DNA of 64,000 bases from Daucus carota subsp. sativus (GCF_001625215.2 NC_030384.2:30244527-30308526); one strand, 5' to 3'. Positions 45,938 to 58,900 are shown, counted from the stretch's first letter. The notes: generated by a model not told the origin, from the letters alone. Program-made: numbers and translations.

Positions 45938-46736
45938 ATGGGTGAAGCTAATTCGGGAAAACTCAGCCTGAAACTCCTTGTTGACAGAAATGCCAAGAGG
46001 GTCATCTTCGGGGAAGCTGGAAAAGAATTCGTGGATTTCCTGTTCAATTTTATGTCTCTCCCTGTTGGAACAGTCATTAAGATTCTCTCGAAAGACAAGA
46101 TGGTGGGCTCGTTGGGGAAAATCTACGAAAGCATCGAAGCCATGCATGCAAATTACATGGAGGCGAATGTGAACAAAGAACATGTTCTCAACCCGAAAGT
46201 ATCATCAAGCTCTCTTGCAAACACTCCCTTGTTGGGCTACAATAGTACTAATAATGAGCGTATCAAGTCCTCAGTGGTCTACAGATGTACTAATCAGTAT
46301 GCGACATGTGCTTACACATATGCGTCTACCGACACGAGAGCTGTGTGTCCTTCATGTGGAAACTACATGAGTGTTGAACTGATTTATGTTCCTTGCCCGG
46401 TGGAAAAAGCGGCTAAAGTTCAGAAAGGAACAGGGTATGTTAAAGGGTTGGTGACATACATGGTGATGGACAATCTTGAAGTGAAGCCAATGTCGACGAT
46501 TTCAAGCATTACCTTGCTGAGCACTTTTAAAGTTAAGGACTTGGGTGCACTGGAGACTGTGGAGGTTTTTATTGGAAAAGAGGAGGTAAGTGTGTGCTTT
46601 ATGATCTGCATTTTAATTTCTCTGAATATTTTTGATTTGGTTTTTTTTTTTTTTTCAGGCTGTGGATATGCTGAAAGCTTCTTTTGTCACTGAGAAAGTG
46701 TTGACTTCATTGTTTCTTGGAAATAAGAGGGCATGA
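45938..46736 (+). CDS. DUF674 family protein E
   Basis: Intact, 241 residues, function unknown. Exon 1 (45938-46585) starts MGEANSGKLSLKLLVDRNAK and has IFGEAGKEFVDFLFNFMSL. The zinc-ribbon-like part is lengthened: YRCTNQYATC ... CPSCG. It keeps KPMSTISSITLLSTFKVKD. Exon 2 (46659-46736), after an intron ending in a long T run, encodes AVDMLKASFVTEKVLTSLF ending GNKRA. Together with F it forms a second subgroup (GKEF, HANYME, SSSSLANTP). Confidence 0.9.
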
Positions 46737-47792
46737 TAAATTGATAATCCTGTGTTGAGCTTTCAACCAGATATATGTATTTTAGATTTTGAAGTACTCA
46801 GTATGAAATGTAAGGAAGCTGGAAAGCTCTATTGATATGAAGTTGAAGTTGATTGGCTTAATGATCTGTCTTGTTAATCGACATTTTCCTTTCTGTTTAG
46901 TTATTGAAAACTATTGCACGTCAGATATATTTTTCCCAGTTTCATCTTTTTTACACTGATCAGACTTTATTTGTTCTTGGTTTTTGTTATGAGAAATTGG
47001 ACTGTTTCACCCATGAATCATGGTACCAGCTAATAAGCAAAGAAGGGGGTTAAATTTACAAGAAAGAGAAGGGAAATAAGGGTGCAAAAAAAAATTATTT
47101 CCCCTGCTCTTTATACCAATTTTATAATTTTTAGATCACCCTGCTTTGCTTCTTCAAAAGGCAGTTTATGAGGTAATTTTGAAATTATATGCCATTTTAT
47201 TTGGTCGAATCTAATAAAAGGAGGAAACTAATTTTATTTAGTCGAATTAAATAAAAAAAAGGGGCCCCGGGAATAAAGTTCTGATCATAGAGCAATACTA
47301 CATAGGCTTCACTGCTGATCATCCATGATCATTTATGTTACCACTTACTAGATCTTTCACAGTGACAAAAGAAGCTTTCAGCAACAAAGTGTACTTTGTT
47401 GCTTAACACTAGAGTGTCTTTGAACATTTAGATTAAGAACATCATCTTTTTTCAGATTAGGTTCCATGTTGCCTGGTTTTGGCCTGCACGTTTTCTATTT
47501 ACAAATTAATTATCGCCAAGGATAATAAATTTATTTATCCTTTCGCTTTAGAGAAAAACAGACAGATAAATTAAAGCAGCCTTAAAATGTCCACAAAATC
47601 TAAATTTAGCCTCAGCAAATTTGTGGTAGACCACAAAGCAAGGCATTCCATGGAGAGGCTGGTTATGTATATATATAAACTATTTGATTAGCTTAGCCTG
47701 CAGATTAGAAGAGAATCCAAATTGGTTTTGTTTACCCACATTCTCTCTCTCTGTCTCTCAATTATCCTTGCTTCCCATTCTAGCTTCCTTCA
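46737..47792. other. Gene E 3' flank and promoter of the S1-family gene
   Basis: No extra gene recognised. A TATA-like TGTATATATATAAAC at about 47667 lies ahead of the next gene, followed by a CT-rich stretch (about 47743-47760). Confidence 0.4.
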
Positions 47793-48588
47793 ATGGCAGC
47801 TATAACAGGTACCCTTCAGTTATCCTTGGATGTTTTTATTTAAATCTGCATTACATGTTTGTAACATACATTGTCGTATCATCAAATTTTAATTTTAGAT
47901 GAATGATGCATTTGATCCGTAATGTACAACTATTTAATTGTTTGAGGATAAGGGACAACCTGGTGGTAAAGACGTATCTCCACCACTGAATTAATTCACG
48001 CTTGATATTTTCATCGCCTTGCATTCATTAAAATTATCTGAATAAATGTGCTATTGAATTCTGTCAGGGCGCAAGGGTAAAAGGGAGGCATACGACAGCA
48101 AGAGAGCAGCCGCGACAGCAGCAACCATTAGCAAGCACTCGGCCATTTTTGCTGTCGTATTATCCCTGCTATTATTACTTCCAGTCTCCGAAGGTTCACT
48201 ATGGAACAGAGGTCCAAAGATCACAGTAAGCGTTCAAAATAACCACACCAATTATCTCAGCATAAGGTGCTTCTCCTTCGAAAGTTCAGAGAAAGTGAGG
48301 CACTTGGACGCTGGTGAACAATTCAGTTTCACATTTGCAACCAACTCATTGTTCCCTTCAGCCACAATGGTAAATTGTTCGACAAACATGGGAGTTTTTG
48401 TTGCCTACAGATTTGATTATCACTGCAAGAAGGTCCGAAAGTGTGAATGGAAATTCGATCTCAACCAGAGTTATCTGCTGGAGCCTTCAGCTTCTAACTG
48501 GGCTCCTACATGGATTCCAATGGATTATAATCCAAATTATGAATCATTAGAGAGAGGGGGTGTTGTGGAGGCTAAATATACCAATTAG
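47793..48588 (+). CDS. Plant self-incompatibility protein S1 family (S-protein homologue)
   Basis: Small secreted protein of the S1 family (PF05938). The poppy founder is the pistil S ligand; most homologues have unknown roles. Inferred exons 47793-47808 (MAAIT) and 48068-48588 give about 178 residues. After a basic stretch comes the signal-peptide core FAVVLSLLLLLP, then the S1 fold pattern: KITVSVQNNHTNYLSIRCFS, LDAGEQFSFTF, GVFVAYRFDYHCKKVRKCEW. Cysteines are in RCFS, VNCS, YHCK and RKCEW, as in the family. The first exon is only 16 bases, so the start is less certain; part of the basic N terminus could be wrong. Confidence 0.78.
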
Positions 48589-49872
48589 AACTTTTAATTA
48601 TATCTCTACTATATTGTACCCTTGCTCCTATAATTATATAGTATGCAAATGTTTGTCTAATTTGCTAGCATTGGTATGTCAGAGGTAGAAATTAAGCTAC
48701 CATGCATGTGAAATTCCTTCACAGCTTTTTTCATATTTTTTTGGGAGCAAGCTCAATACATTTACTACTTCAATATTTAAGAATTGTTCTTGATGTTTGA
48801 AAGTTTGATGATAACCTACTTTCTAAGAAGAAGTTACTTTTTAAGTCAGGACACCTGAAAAGAAATTGAATCTCTTGATGAACCTAAGTCCATTCTCGAT
48901 TAGTTACCTGTTAATATCATTCTATAACTTGTTGAACTGATTAAATTTTTGATCAATTATTTAAGGGATTTTCTCATAAATACCCAAGTCTAAATGATTT
49001 TTTGCAAAATTATTGTTATTTCTTAAAACAAATTGCAAAAATACTATAATTCAAAATATATTTGCAAAAATACGGAGGTTGTATATGCAACTATATCTGC
49101 AACCGTTAGCAATCATGTATACAACCACAAATGCAACTTAAAATTTTTTTTTGAAAATTACATTTAGTTGCATAATAAATTGCAACTAGTTGCAAATCCC
49201 TAAAATTAAAAGAATACCCCTGCGGGGCCAATACCAATATAAACAGTGCAACCTAAAAACAACTAAACCAACAAATTAGAAATCAACCAAAAGCAACCAA
49301 CCTTCAACCTCTATCACAAAATCACCATTCACACCACCACACTCATTAAAACTCCCTGACCCTCTCAATTTCTCACACACTCATCGACTAATATCCTCTC
49401 TGCCGGCCAGCGATACAATGGCCGCCACTCGTCGCCGGTCATAAAGTTCCGATCTCGATTATTGGCGGACTCCTTCACTTTCTTCAAGACAACACGAGAC
49501 AAGACAGAAAGTAAGAAGAAGATGAGAGCAATGGGAAAGAGAAAGGAGAGCGAGAAGATGGAGATAGAGGGGAGAGGGAGAGAGAAGGATACAGGGAGAG
49601 GGATGGAGAAGAGAGAGGTAGGTAGAGAGTAAATGGGAGAAAGAGACGAGGAGTTTAGAAGTACCGTATTTATGAAATTTACATTTTCTCTTTCTACCAA
49701 AAACGTAAAATTGCAATGAATACAATGAAGTAGTAATATTGCAATAAAAATCTTAAAAAATAATATATTGGATAATTTCCTATTATTTATTAATCATCCA
49801 ATTAAAATAATTAAATTGTTATTCTATGTTTCTAGCGATCAAGTGTGATTTACGCTTTTTATAATATCACAT
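48589..49872. other. Spacer with a purine-rich tract
   Basis: 48960-49230 contains repeated TTGCAAAAATAC / TGCAAC words also found near 53170-53340, probably an old dispersed repeat. About 49490-49680 is a GA-rich tract on the plus strand. Open frames across it are low-complexity and not credible. Confidence 0.4.
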
Positions 49873-49978
49873 CCAACGAATTCTTTTCCAGCTTCTCCGA
49901 AGATGACCCTCTTGGCAGTTCTGTCTACAAGGAGTCTCAGACTCTCGGGCTGAGTTTTCCCGAATTAGCTTCACCCAT
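49873..49978 (-). pseudogene. DUF674 gene 5' fragment
   Basis: The minus strand starts MGEANSGKLS like gene E, then an 8-base insertion-like change brings a stop. Similarity resumes in another frame as the equivalent of LLVDRNAKRVIFGEAGKEF. It ends abruptly at about 49873. No rest of the gene follows. It lies 270 bases beyond the end of gene F in the same orientation. Confidence 0.8.
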
Positions 49979-50249
49979 TCATATCAAATTAAACAAAATT
50001 TACTAATATCCAAATTCCAAAGAGAAGGGCACCATTGATATCAAATTAACGAAGATACATCATTAATTCTGACCAAAATGTCATCAAACAACCTACATGC
50101 ATTAAAACCAAACTTCGTAGCATCATATTAGCATTGATCATCTTCAATCTAATTAAGCTTTCAAAACCTAAAACACAGCACGTCCTTTCTTGGATGCAGC
50201 AACAAAAACGACCTTCCATGCAGTAGATCAACGAGTACAGCTTGATTAA

Positions 50250-51185
50250 CTATGGCTTCTGATTCCCAAGAAACAGTGAAGTTAATACTTTGTCCGTGAC
50301 AAACGAAGCTTTCAGCATCTCCACAGCCTAATAAAACCGATTTCAAACCGTTAACCAAATAAATTAAAAACCTCAAGAACTCAATCACTTTTATATATAC
50401 CAACTTACCTATGCTTCGAAAACAGTAAGTATGTAGTATATATATAAATAAGAAATAGTATCTACTAAACAAATATGTCGACGGTTACTTAGAAACAGTA
50501 CCTCCTCTTTTCCGATGAAAACCTCCTTGGACTCCAGGGCTGACAAGTCTTTGACCTTAAAAGTGTTGAGCAAGATAATGCTGGAAATGGTGGACATTGG
50601 CCTCACAATCAGATTATCCATCACCATGTAATTTACTAATCCTCTGACATAACCCGATCCCTGCTCAACTTTAACCGCTTTCTTCCTCGGACCATTGACA
50701 TAAGTCAATTTAGTGCTCATGTGACCTTGACAACTTGGACAAATAGCTTCCGGATCATCACAAACATAAATTTTACAATTACTATAACTAATACTTCCAT
50801 CAAAATAACAGCACTGACAATTACATGCATTAGGACAACGGTAGGAAACTTTAGAGCCATCTACTTTATCATTAGTTTGGTAGCCCAACAAGAATGGAGT
50901 ATTTGCAAGAGAGCTAGACGAGACTTTGGGATTCAGAACATGTTCCTTGTTGAGATTCGGCTCCATGTAATTGGCATGCATGGCTTCGATGCTTTCGTAG
51001 AGCTTCCCCAGTGAGCCAACCATCTTGTCTTTGGAGAGAAGCTTCACAACTGTGCCAACTGGGAGAGATAGAAAGTGGAAAAGAAAATCCACGAACTCCT
51101 TTCCAGCTTCTCCGAAGATGACTCGCTTGGCATTTCTGTCTACAAGGAGCTTCAGGCTGATTTTTCCTGAATTAGCTTCACTCAT
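50250..51185 (-). CDS. DUF674 family protein F
   Basis: Intact, 253 residues, the only complete DUF674 gene here on the minus strand. Exon 1 (50502-51185) starts MSEANSGKISLKLLVDRNAK and contains LPVGTVVKLLSKDKMVGSL. The Cys region is expanded, with NACNCQCCYFDG and extra cysteines before CPSCQG. Exon 2 (50250-50327) encodes AVEMLKASFVTDKVLTSLF ending GNQKP. Closest to gene E; the pair is in convergent orientation, with the S1-family gene between. A TATA-like TTTATATATC lies at 51251-51260, about 65 bases upstream. An in-frame GTG at 51227 is not needed. Confidence 0.9.
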
Positions 51186-51721
51186 ATTTTGGTTTTGTTT
51201 TGTAGTATTGGAAGAGCTTTTGTGCACAAAATGTGGGGAGATCCTTGTGTGATATATAAACTACAGTCGGGGAGAGAATTGAATTGCAGCGTGCATGTTA
51301 CCGAAAAACTAAATAAGCTAACTGGGAAAAATTGAAATACGCATGCGCATCGGAAAGGGTTTGAGAGTTTAATTGAACTGTGTTTTGGAAACCCCTTTGC
51401 TTTGATCGGTGTTTTGGAAAAGAAAGAAAGAGTACAATTCTCCTTCTTCCACGTAACATAGGAAAATGATATTTCCAGAGCAATTCTTTTAGTTCCAGAA
51501 CAAATTGAATGCTTTTTCCTCCTTGCATTTGCACAACACTTTCAATACAAATTCCTGTATATCATTTCCCTTAAATTATTGAAAATGTTTATAAACCGGC
51601 CAGTAACTCCTTTCACTTAAAATTCTTAACTGGAAATTGAGTTTTGACCTATTATAAATAAGAAAATAAAAATCTTTTCAAAATCTAACACTCCAATCTT
51701 ATATTTTTCTTGTTGTAATTA

Positions 51722-51943
51722 CTCCCTCCGTTTTGAAATATAGGTCGTTTGAGTATTTTTAAGTCTTTTGACCGCATGTTTAAAATTATTGTTTTTCAAA
51801 TTTTCTTTTTCTGAATAATAACATCAATCATATATTTTTATTCAAAAAAAAAAAATTCAAAAATAATGATTTTTAGCATGTGGTCAAAAGACTTGAAAAT
51901 GCGTGAAAAAAGTCGAGCGACTTATATTTCAAAATAGAGTAAG
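51722..51943. mobile_element. Stowaway-like MITE, degraded right end
   Basis: Left CTCCCTCCGTTTTGAAATAT after TA, right ATATTTCAAAATAGAGTAAG before TA. AAGTCTTTTGACCGCATG / CATGTGGTCAAAAGACTT pair inside. Confidence 0.78.
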
Positions 51944-52972
51944 TAATTTTAGCCAAGTCTCTATAAAAAGAAATGCTAGATGTCCCACATTTTTCTTCAA
52001 AATTTTCCCTAAATATTGAGTTGTCAATACATATATATTAATTTTCTTAATGATAATATGGGACCTCCTGTGCATATATATGCGCCTCCAAATTAATTTT
52101 TGTCATGTGTTATGTCACATCATTTGATAAATATTTGGGGAATTTGTTTGGGTACTCCTCCATAAATGATTATATTTGTCACTATACATCTATACCAAAT
52201 ATTATGTCATCAATTATCATATTTAAATAATATATTTTCTATATAATAATTAAAATAATAATGACATACATTTTAAGACATAACCAATCATATCATCGAA
52301 ACAAAATATCTTATAAGTTAAAAAAAATTTATATAATATTTTATCAGTCGAATTTAACCAACCATACTCTAAGGTTACAATCTTTCTATTTTTTTATTTA
52401 TGAAAAAAATGAAATTTGACTGGTAAAATATTACCGTAGTCCACTTGAGATTAAAATTAGACGTACATATAAAATAAACGAACAAGTACACTACTCTAAT
52501 ATTTTACTAGTTCGAAGTGATCGGGATTGTAAAATTATAAAATTAATTTTTTTGCCAAAAAAATATTCACATAAATAAAGTTTATTAAAAGAGAAACATT
52601 TCAATATTATTTTAAAAATAATTATAACCTAACAAGAAACATATAAAAGTTAATCTTGGATATTTAGTTAATTATATCTTAATATTTAGTGCCATGTATT
52701 TATTTAGATAATTATATTCTAAAATTAATCTAAACAAAAGATTGCATATTGTGGGAGAAAAGGATAACGCCGTTTATTTACTAGCGTGCCACGTTCATCT
52801 ATCATTTTATCCATACTTATGTTAATTTTAATTCAAAAGTTAACAGCGGAAGTGATGATTCTGACACCAGTAAACGAGTTTGATGAGCCATTTGAAACCT
52901 ATGGAGACCAGAGATGTAGTTCATATTTTTTGTCGACCGGGAGCACTTACCGTCCCATCAACTCATATTATA
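51944..52972. other. Intergenic, one weak secretory-like open frame
   Basis: The frame 52786-52986 reads IILSILMLILIQKLTAEVM then TPVNEFDEPFETYGDQRCSS. It looks like a signal peptide followed by a short tail, but has no ATG at its start (first Met at about 52819), and a MITE cuts it. Not assigned to a family. Confidence 0.25.
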
Positions 52973-53110
52973 CTTCCTCTATTTAAAAATAATAATTTTT
53001 AAAATTTTTACGTATAATATTAAGTGGAAAAAAGAATATAGTTTTACATATCATTTTATACGTAAACTTTTATTCAGATTAAAAAAAAAGATGTGTAGAT
53101 TTTGAGGGAG
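52973..53110. mobile_element. Short Stowaway-like MITE
   Basis: CTTCCTCTATTTAAAAATAA after TA, ending GATTTTGAGGGAG before TA. About 138 bases; its inside folds weakly. Confidence 0.5.
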
Positions 53111-53993
53111 TAAATATTAAAATTCATAAACATTTTTCAAATCAAAACATAATTAATAAAAGATCTTTTTTCAAAAATACCCAAACTAAAATATATTTTT
53201 TTTTCAAAGATACGGTGCAATTATATATGCAACCTTATTTGCATTTCCTCTAACATGAAAATAACATTTTCAACCAGCATTACAATCTCATTTACAATTT
53301 GGACCATAATTTTATAAACGAATTTTAAAATATAAACAGGTTTACAAAACTCCCTTAATAAGTTCCAGTTTATAAATTGCCCATCCTTAGCTCAACCCAC
53401 AGCAGCAGTCTAAATATAAAACTGTCAAATACGTTGGCAGAAAAAAATTAATTTAATATATAAAATTTGAGATGTCCCTTGTCCTTCATTTCAAGCAGTC
53501 GATGATTCCAGAAAATTAAATGTCGGGTAACGTGTCTAATTTTTTTGGAATGAAAGGGTTAAAACCCTCAAGAAATAAAGGCAGCCTTCAGCTCACTAAA
53601 TTCACATTTTAAAAACTTTCTAAGCATGTAGAGAATATCAGTGTCTTAATTAAGAATGTCGCATGACTTTTAACAGTTTAAAAAGCCATATTTGCAAAAC
53701 TGCAGGCCTTTACACATTTTCATCTTTTCTGGAACCAACAAGCAGGATCAGTAGCCATGCACGCAGGTGCTATAACAAGCTTAGCTGTTTTCTGTTGAAC
53801 GATAGTTTTGACCCACTCGTGTATTGCCAAAATGGTCAACATATTTGTTGCACGCACAAGACTGGAGTGTTTGGCCATGATACTTGTTTGTTACTGACAA
53901 AGTGACCATAGAATCCTGTTGAGATTTTTGGCTGCATGTAATTTTATTTTATTTGCTTATCGGCTGCATGTAAATATATACTGTAATGGAATC
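53111..53993. other. Intergenic, no assignable gene
   Basis: 53170-53340 has the TGCAAC/TTTGCA words seen near 49100. A frame at 53663-53905 is Cys-rich near its end (VYCQNGQHICCTHKTG), but I cannot match it to a family. Confidence 0.3.
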
Positions 53994-54049
53994 AGCTAGG
54001 CCTGTAAATATCTGTCAAAAAAAAAAAAAAGAAGCTAGGCCTGTAAATA
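53994..54049 (+). mobile_element. Poly(A) micro-insertion with 17 bp target-site duplication
   Basis: AGCTAGGCCTGTAAATA occurs at 53994-54010 and 54033-54049, flanking TCTGTC plus 14 A plus GA. Confidence 0.75.
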
Positions 54050-54754
54050 GACTTGTTCCGATATGATTCGAGACTATTTAAACGAATATAGATTTATTTA
54101 AAAATAATCTAGTCTGATATTCAATTCGACTAGAATCATTGAATTATATAATAGATTGGATTAGAATTTAGATCATACATCTGACCATCATTTGTAGATA
54201 TATAATAATATTTAGATAATATTTAATTCTTATACTAAATGTGCTACTTTGGTGTTATTTTGGTGTCCATTTACTACCGTTTACAAAACTCGTTACACAA
54301 TAAGTTCAAAATTTAATAAGCAGAACTTTGATTTTTAATATAATATATTTAATCATTAAAAATTATTTTTTGTTATTTTAAATATGCTGGAAGTTAAAAA
54401 AGAGGATTTAACTTTTCTAGCATAACCTCTAGATTCTCTTAATCCTAAATATTAATCAAATATGTAAATATTCTACAATTAAATTTAAAAAAGTTCGTTT
54501 CAGTAAGTCAACATTTGAAAAAGAGAGTTTTTGATTTTTTCAAAACGATCTTTCCAACTCATTATAAACTTTTGTACAACATATTCAAAACTAAAATAAG
54601 ACTAATCTTTTAGTTTTATGTTTAAGATTAAAAAACCGAAAAACTAAATTGAAAATTCACCTCAACCTCACAATTCTTCTTTTACATTAAGTTATCGAAA
54701 ATTACATAAAATGAGAAATAGATTACACTTTGTAACCTCTAAGTTTGCTCCAAA

Positions 54755-55255
54755 CGCAGTTTAGTATCTGAACTTTAAAACGTGGTAATATGCACCCTAA
54801 ACTTAGCATTCACGCATTCACGTGCAAGTGGTAACTCTTAATCACTATTCCGTCCAAATCAGCCGTTAACTTTAACGGTTTGAGAGGTAAGCGTGTGTAT
54901 ATTAGTTTCTAACAGCTATTTTACCCCTGTGACCCCTCAAAAATTATGTATTATATTTTGAAATTATTTTTGAACACACACAACGATGCAAAAAAATTTA
55001 GAATTATTTTAATATTTAATTATTTTAAAAATTATTTTAATTTATTTTACATCGTTGTGTGTGTTCAGAAATAATTTCCAAATATAATACATAAACTTTG
55101 AGGGATCACAGAAGGTAAAGTAATTGTTATAATCTAATATACACACTGTTACTTCCCAAACAGTTAAAGTTAACGGCAAATTTGAACGGAATAGTGATTA
55201 GGGTTACAACTTGCACGAAAATGTTAAAAAGAAACGTAACTACCCGGACAGCAAA
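54755..55255. mobile_element. Foldback element, about 0.5 kb, arms over 190 bp
   Basis: GTAACTCTTAATCACTATTC ... GCCGTTAACTTTAACGG on the left pairs with GTTAAAGTTAACGGCAAATT ... GAATAGTGATTAGGGTTAC on the right. AACACACACAACGATG pairs with CATCGTTGTGTGTGTT near the centre at about 55015. Outer ends are vague, so the class (MULE or other MITE) is open. Confidence 0.7.
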
Positions 55256-55494
55256 TAGTTTCACTCCCACACGCACCAGCTAGGCATATATGTCTACTGC
55301 CGCACAATACACATGAAATACCCATTTCTCTTCAATTACATATAACACATTAATTCCAACATAAATATGCCCCTATAAAACCCTAATTTCCCAAAACACC
55401 CCCACCTCTAGCTGTACTCCACCCATTCAACGGTAACTTTTTACCCACCCGCCACCGCTAAAGCTAACACACACTCCCCCTGGACCCCATCCCA

Positions 55495-55974
55495 TTTCTC
55501 TACAGTCAACTCTCTCTCCCACACACAATCTCTCTCGCTCTCTCTCTCTCTGACAATCTCTCTCGTTCTCTCCGCCCCCTTCTTTGACCGAGTCACTCAC
55601 CCCGAGTCACAAACAATAATAGCAACTTAACTGAGTCACTCACCACCGAGTCACACTCACACATTACCTTAGCCTGTTGCCAGATTATAATAACAAAAAA
55701 AACAATAATATACTCTGTCCTCCCCTCTTTCATTTCGTTCCTTCCTCTCTGAGTCACTCATTACCGAGTCAACATCACCTTAGCCTGCCCTCATCTTTCA
55801 CCGAGTCACACGAGTCACCATTTCACCATTACATACAGCCTCTAGAACGTCTCCTCTTTTACTTTGACTGAGTCACTCGCTCCGAGTCAACTCTGTTAAA
55901 TGAGATACATACACACAGTTCCTAGGGTTTTGTAAGTCTATATTGTACGTGTATCCGTTAATTCCGATCCAAAG
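55495..55974 (+). promoter_or_regulatory. ABC transporter promoter/leader with CT tract and repeated GAGTCACTC motifs
   Basis: A CT-rich run (about 55507-55575) is followed by repeated GAGTCACTC...CGAGTCA pairs at about 55588, 55631, 55750 and 55870, and a half-pair near 55800. Three of them read TGAGTCA, the GCN4/bZIP-type core. The transcription start is unknown, so these may lie in the promoter or the 5' UTR. Confidence 0.45.
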
Positions 55975-58900
55975 ATGATGGTATCTAGAGGCCTGTTCGG
56001 CTGGTCGCCGCCGCACATACAACCGCTAACTCCGGTGTCGGAAGTCTCGGAGCCGCCGGAATCGCCGTCGCCGTACTTAGATAGCAGCGCCGCTGATGCG
56101 GTCGGAGTTGAAACGGAGGATGAGATGGATGAGGAAGAGGAGATGGAGCCTCCACCAGCTGCGGTGCCGTTTTCGAGACTGTTTGCTTGTGCGGATAGGC
56201 TGGATTGGGTGCTAATGGTGTTTGGATCGGTAGCTGCTGCAGCGCACGGGACTGCTTTGGTTGTGTACTTGCATTATTTCGCGAAGATTATTCATTTGCT
56301 CTCGCATAGTTCCGATTCGCCTGAAAAGTTGTTCGATAGGTTTACTGAGGTAGTGTCTCGGAACCATGGCTTTAAATTGTGTATATATTGAAATTGAGGT
56401 TCGTTGTGTGTATATGATGTTTGTTTGAGCTGTTACCTGTTAGGTATATCTGGTAAAAAGTTAGTTAGTATATATCTAGTTAGCGCAATTATGGATATGC
56501 ACGTGTAGTAGTGGCTGTTTGTGTATATGAAGTTGTTTGTTGATTAGTGCATTGTGATAGTTGAATGTGTGAAATTGTTCGCTATGCATACGTTTTTAGG
56601 TTTGTCGTGAAGTGATTGAGCAGTGGCGCATTCAATTGTAATTTGAAATTGTATAATGTTAAAATCTGATCATTGCTGTTAGTTTTTGTTCTTTACGTAT
56701 GTTTTTGCATTGATATATCAGTAGTCAGTACAGATGGCAGGACGTGGTAGGAGAGTGATCTAGTTCTATTTAAAACTTTGAGCGGCATTTACATTTCAAT
56801 TTATATGACACGTTTAGGATTAAGTATTTTACTAAATTTACTTGCATTTTTTCCATTCTTATGGAAAAGAAGTTGGGATTTAATTGTGTAATAATTGAGA
56901 TGTGGTTGCAATCACTACTACGTGGTTATTTGAAATTTAAGATTGCAAAATTTAGTGATCATCATAATGTAATGAATCATAGGCCATTTAATACAGATTA
57001 AATCATAGTAGAGCTGCTATCTTAAAATTCTAATTGGATGATATAACTTTACCACTTCAATATGATTATAGTTCAACGTTCTGATAGGCTACAAGTTATT
57101 TGTTATTAGTTTTTGAATGATTGTATGGTACAATTCTTATTGAACTCTCTTTCTATATGATCTGTAATATGATGTTTGTCTAATACCTTGGTAGAGTTTA
57201 ACCACTAATTTATGACATTCATTTTGAATTCCTGGTTCTTTATGATTTATGTAAGCAGTAATTATTAAGAGGCGAGTAAAAAACAAGCATGGGTAGGGTA
57301 GTCCATTCACTCTAGAAGAAACAGATAAGATTAATATGCATAGTCATATAGTGAATACTTGTCAATATATATGAAGGCTAGAAAGTTCATACCAGGAATG
57401 AGGAAACGGAGCATAGAAGTCGGAAGGAGCTGACTTGGGATATCAAATAACTAAATTCCACGTTTGCTTATCAGACAGGGACTAAAAATTATTATTTTAC
57501 CTAGCAAACCAGTGGGTGCTATGTGCGTCGTGACGTCAGTCTTAATAAATTTTTGGAGTTACATATTAAATAATGTTGGCAATATTCTGAAGCTTCGATA
57601 TGCCTTTTCCCTTTTAGGAATACCACCTTTGTCTGAAACTAGACTTTAAGTTTAGTGTGAAATTTATACTCTATTCAAAACTTGGAACTGTTGGAATTAG
57701 TGTACTTTATGAGCAATGGAACATAGATATATTTAGAGAGAATTGTAATGGGTATGAAATTATTGTTGTCGCCATAGAGTGGAAAAGGACTATTTTATGA
57801 AAAAGTGAGCTAAAATTACTGGTTTTCTAGAGCAGAATACACTTATGGCATAGTCCACATTTTGAATCAGAGTGGTTGACGGGCTTCAAGTATAAGAGTA
57901 AATTTGCATTTATCACTGCACAAATTGAATTCTCTAAGATGTCAACAAATTAAGTACTCAATTTAGTAAAGCTTCCTACTACTTGGCAAGAAGAACATGC
58001 TTCAAGTGGCATCCATCTTCCATTCAACCTATTGCCTCTCATGGTTTCATATCAACAGAGATGTATTCATGGAGAAGTTGAAGTGAACTACTAGGTATGA
58101 AACTATTGTTGTTACACGGAGTGGGTAGGATTATATATACATAGACAAAAGCAAACTAAGGCAAAATTATTTGTTTCCGAGGGCAGAACAGACACCTATG
58201 GCATAGTCCATGTTCTATATCAAAATGGTTGGCACTTGGCAGGCTTAGTTGGAATAGTCAATTTTCATTTATTCCCCGCACCCATTGAACCCACTTAGAT
58301 GTTAAGCAAATAAGTGAACAATGTAGAAAAGCTTGCTACTAGGCAATAAGGTGGTATGATATGTTCGAGTGAACTCCATCTTCGAGTCACTCTATTGCAT
58401 TTCAGGTTCTACCACCATCCGTATCAATTTATTGATAAATCATTCTGACTCTACCATTTGAATTGTCCAGTGTGTGCTGCTATTCCTTAAAAAAACTTCC
58501 AATAGTTCTCCAGCTAAGTGATTGAAAGTTAGGGCTAAAAAAGTTGTAGCTTTATAAAAATTGATTGCTCTGGTTGCTCAATCAAATTTAAAATAACTAA
58601 ATTCAAGTTTGTTAATCTGTAGTTAAATGAATTTAGAATTCCATCTCCCAAATCCGAAAACTAATTGAAATTACCGGCCAATTGGAATGTAGACTTAAGA
58701 AAGCTACATGGTAACCCTTGGTTGCATTGTACGGTAACCCACCATGTATTAGCTGGTCTAAATTTACAGCGTGCACCAAAAGTGTTATCAAGCACATGTC
58801 ATGAGTCACAACCTATTCTTTGTTAGAAACATATAGTTTGTATAGAAAAATAACTTAATTACTTATTAAAGTGAAGAGGGAGACAGAAGAACGAGCATTC

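Noticed and set aside
49365..49725. Two overlapping minus-strand frames rich in Ser and Leu
   Set aside because: Produced by a purine-rich low-complexity tract; no domain or credible gene structure.
53663..53905. Cys-rich frame, loosely like a SINA-type RING segment
   Set aside because: The cysteine spacing does not fit a RING, and nothing supports it on either side.
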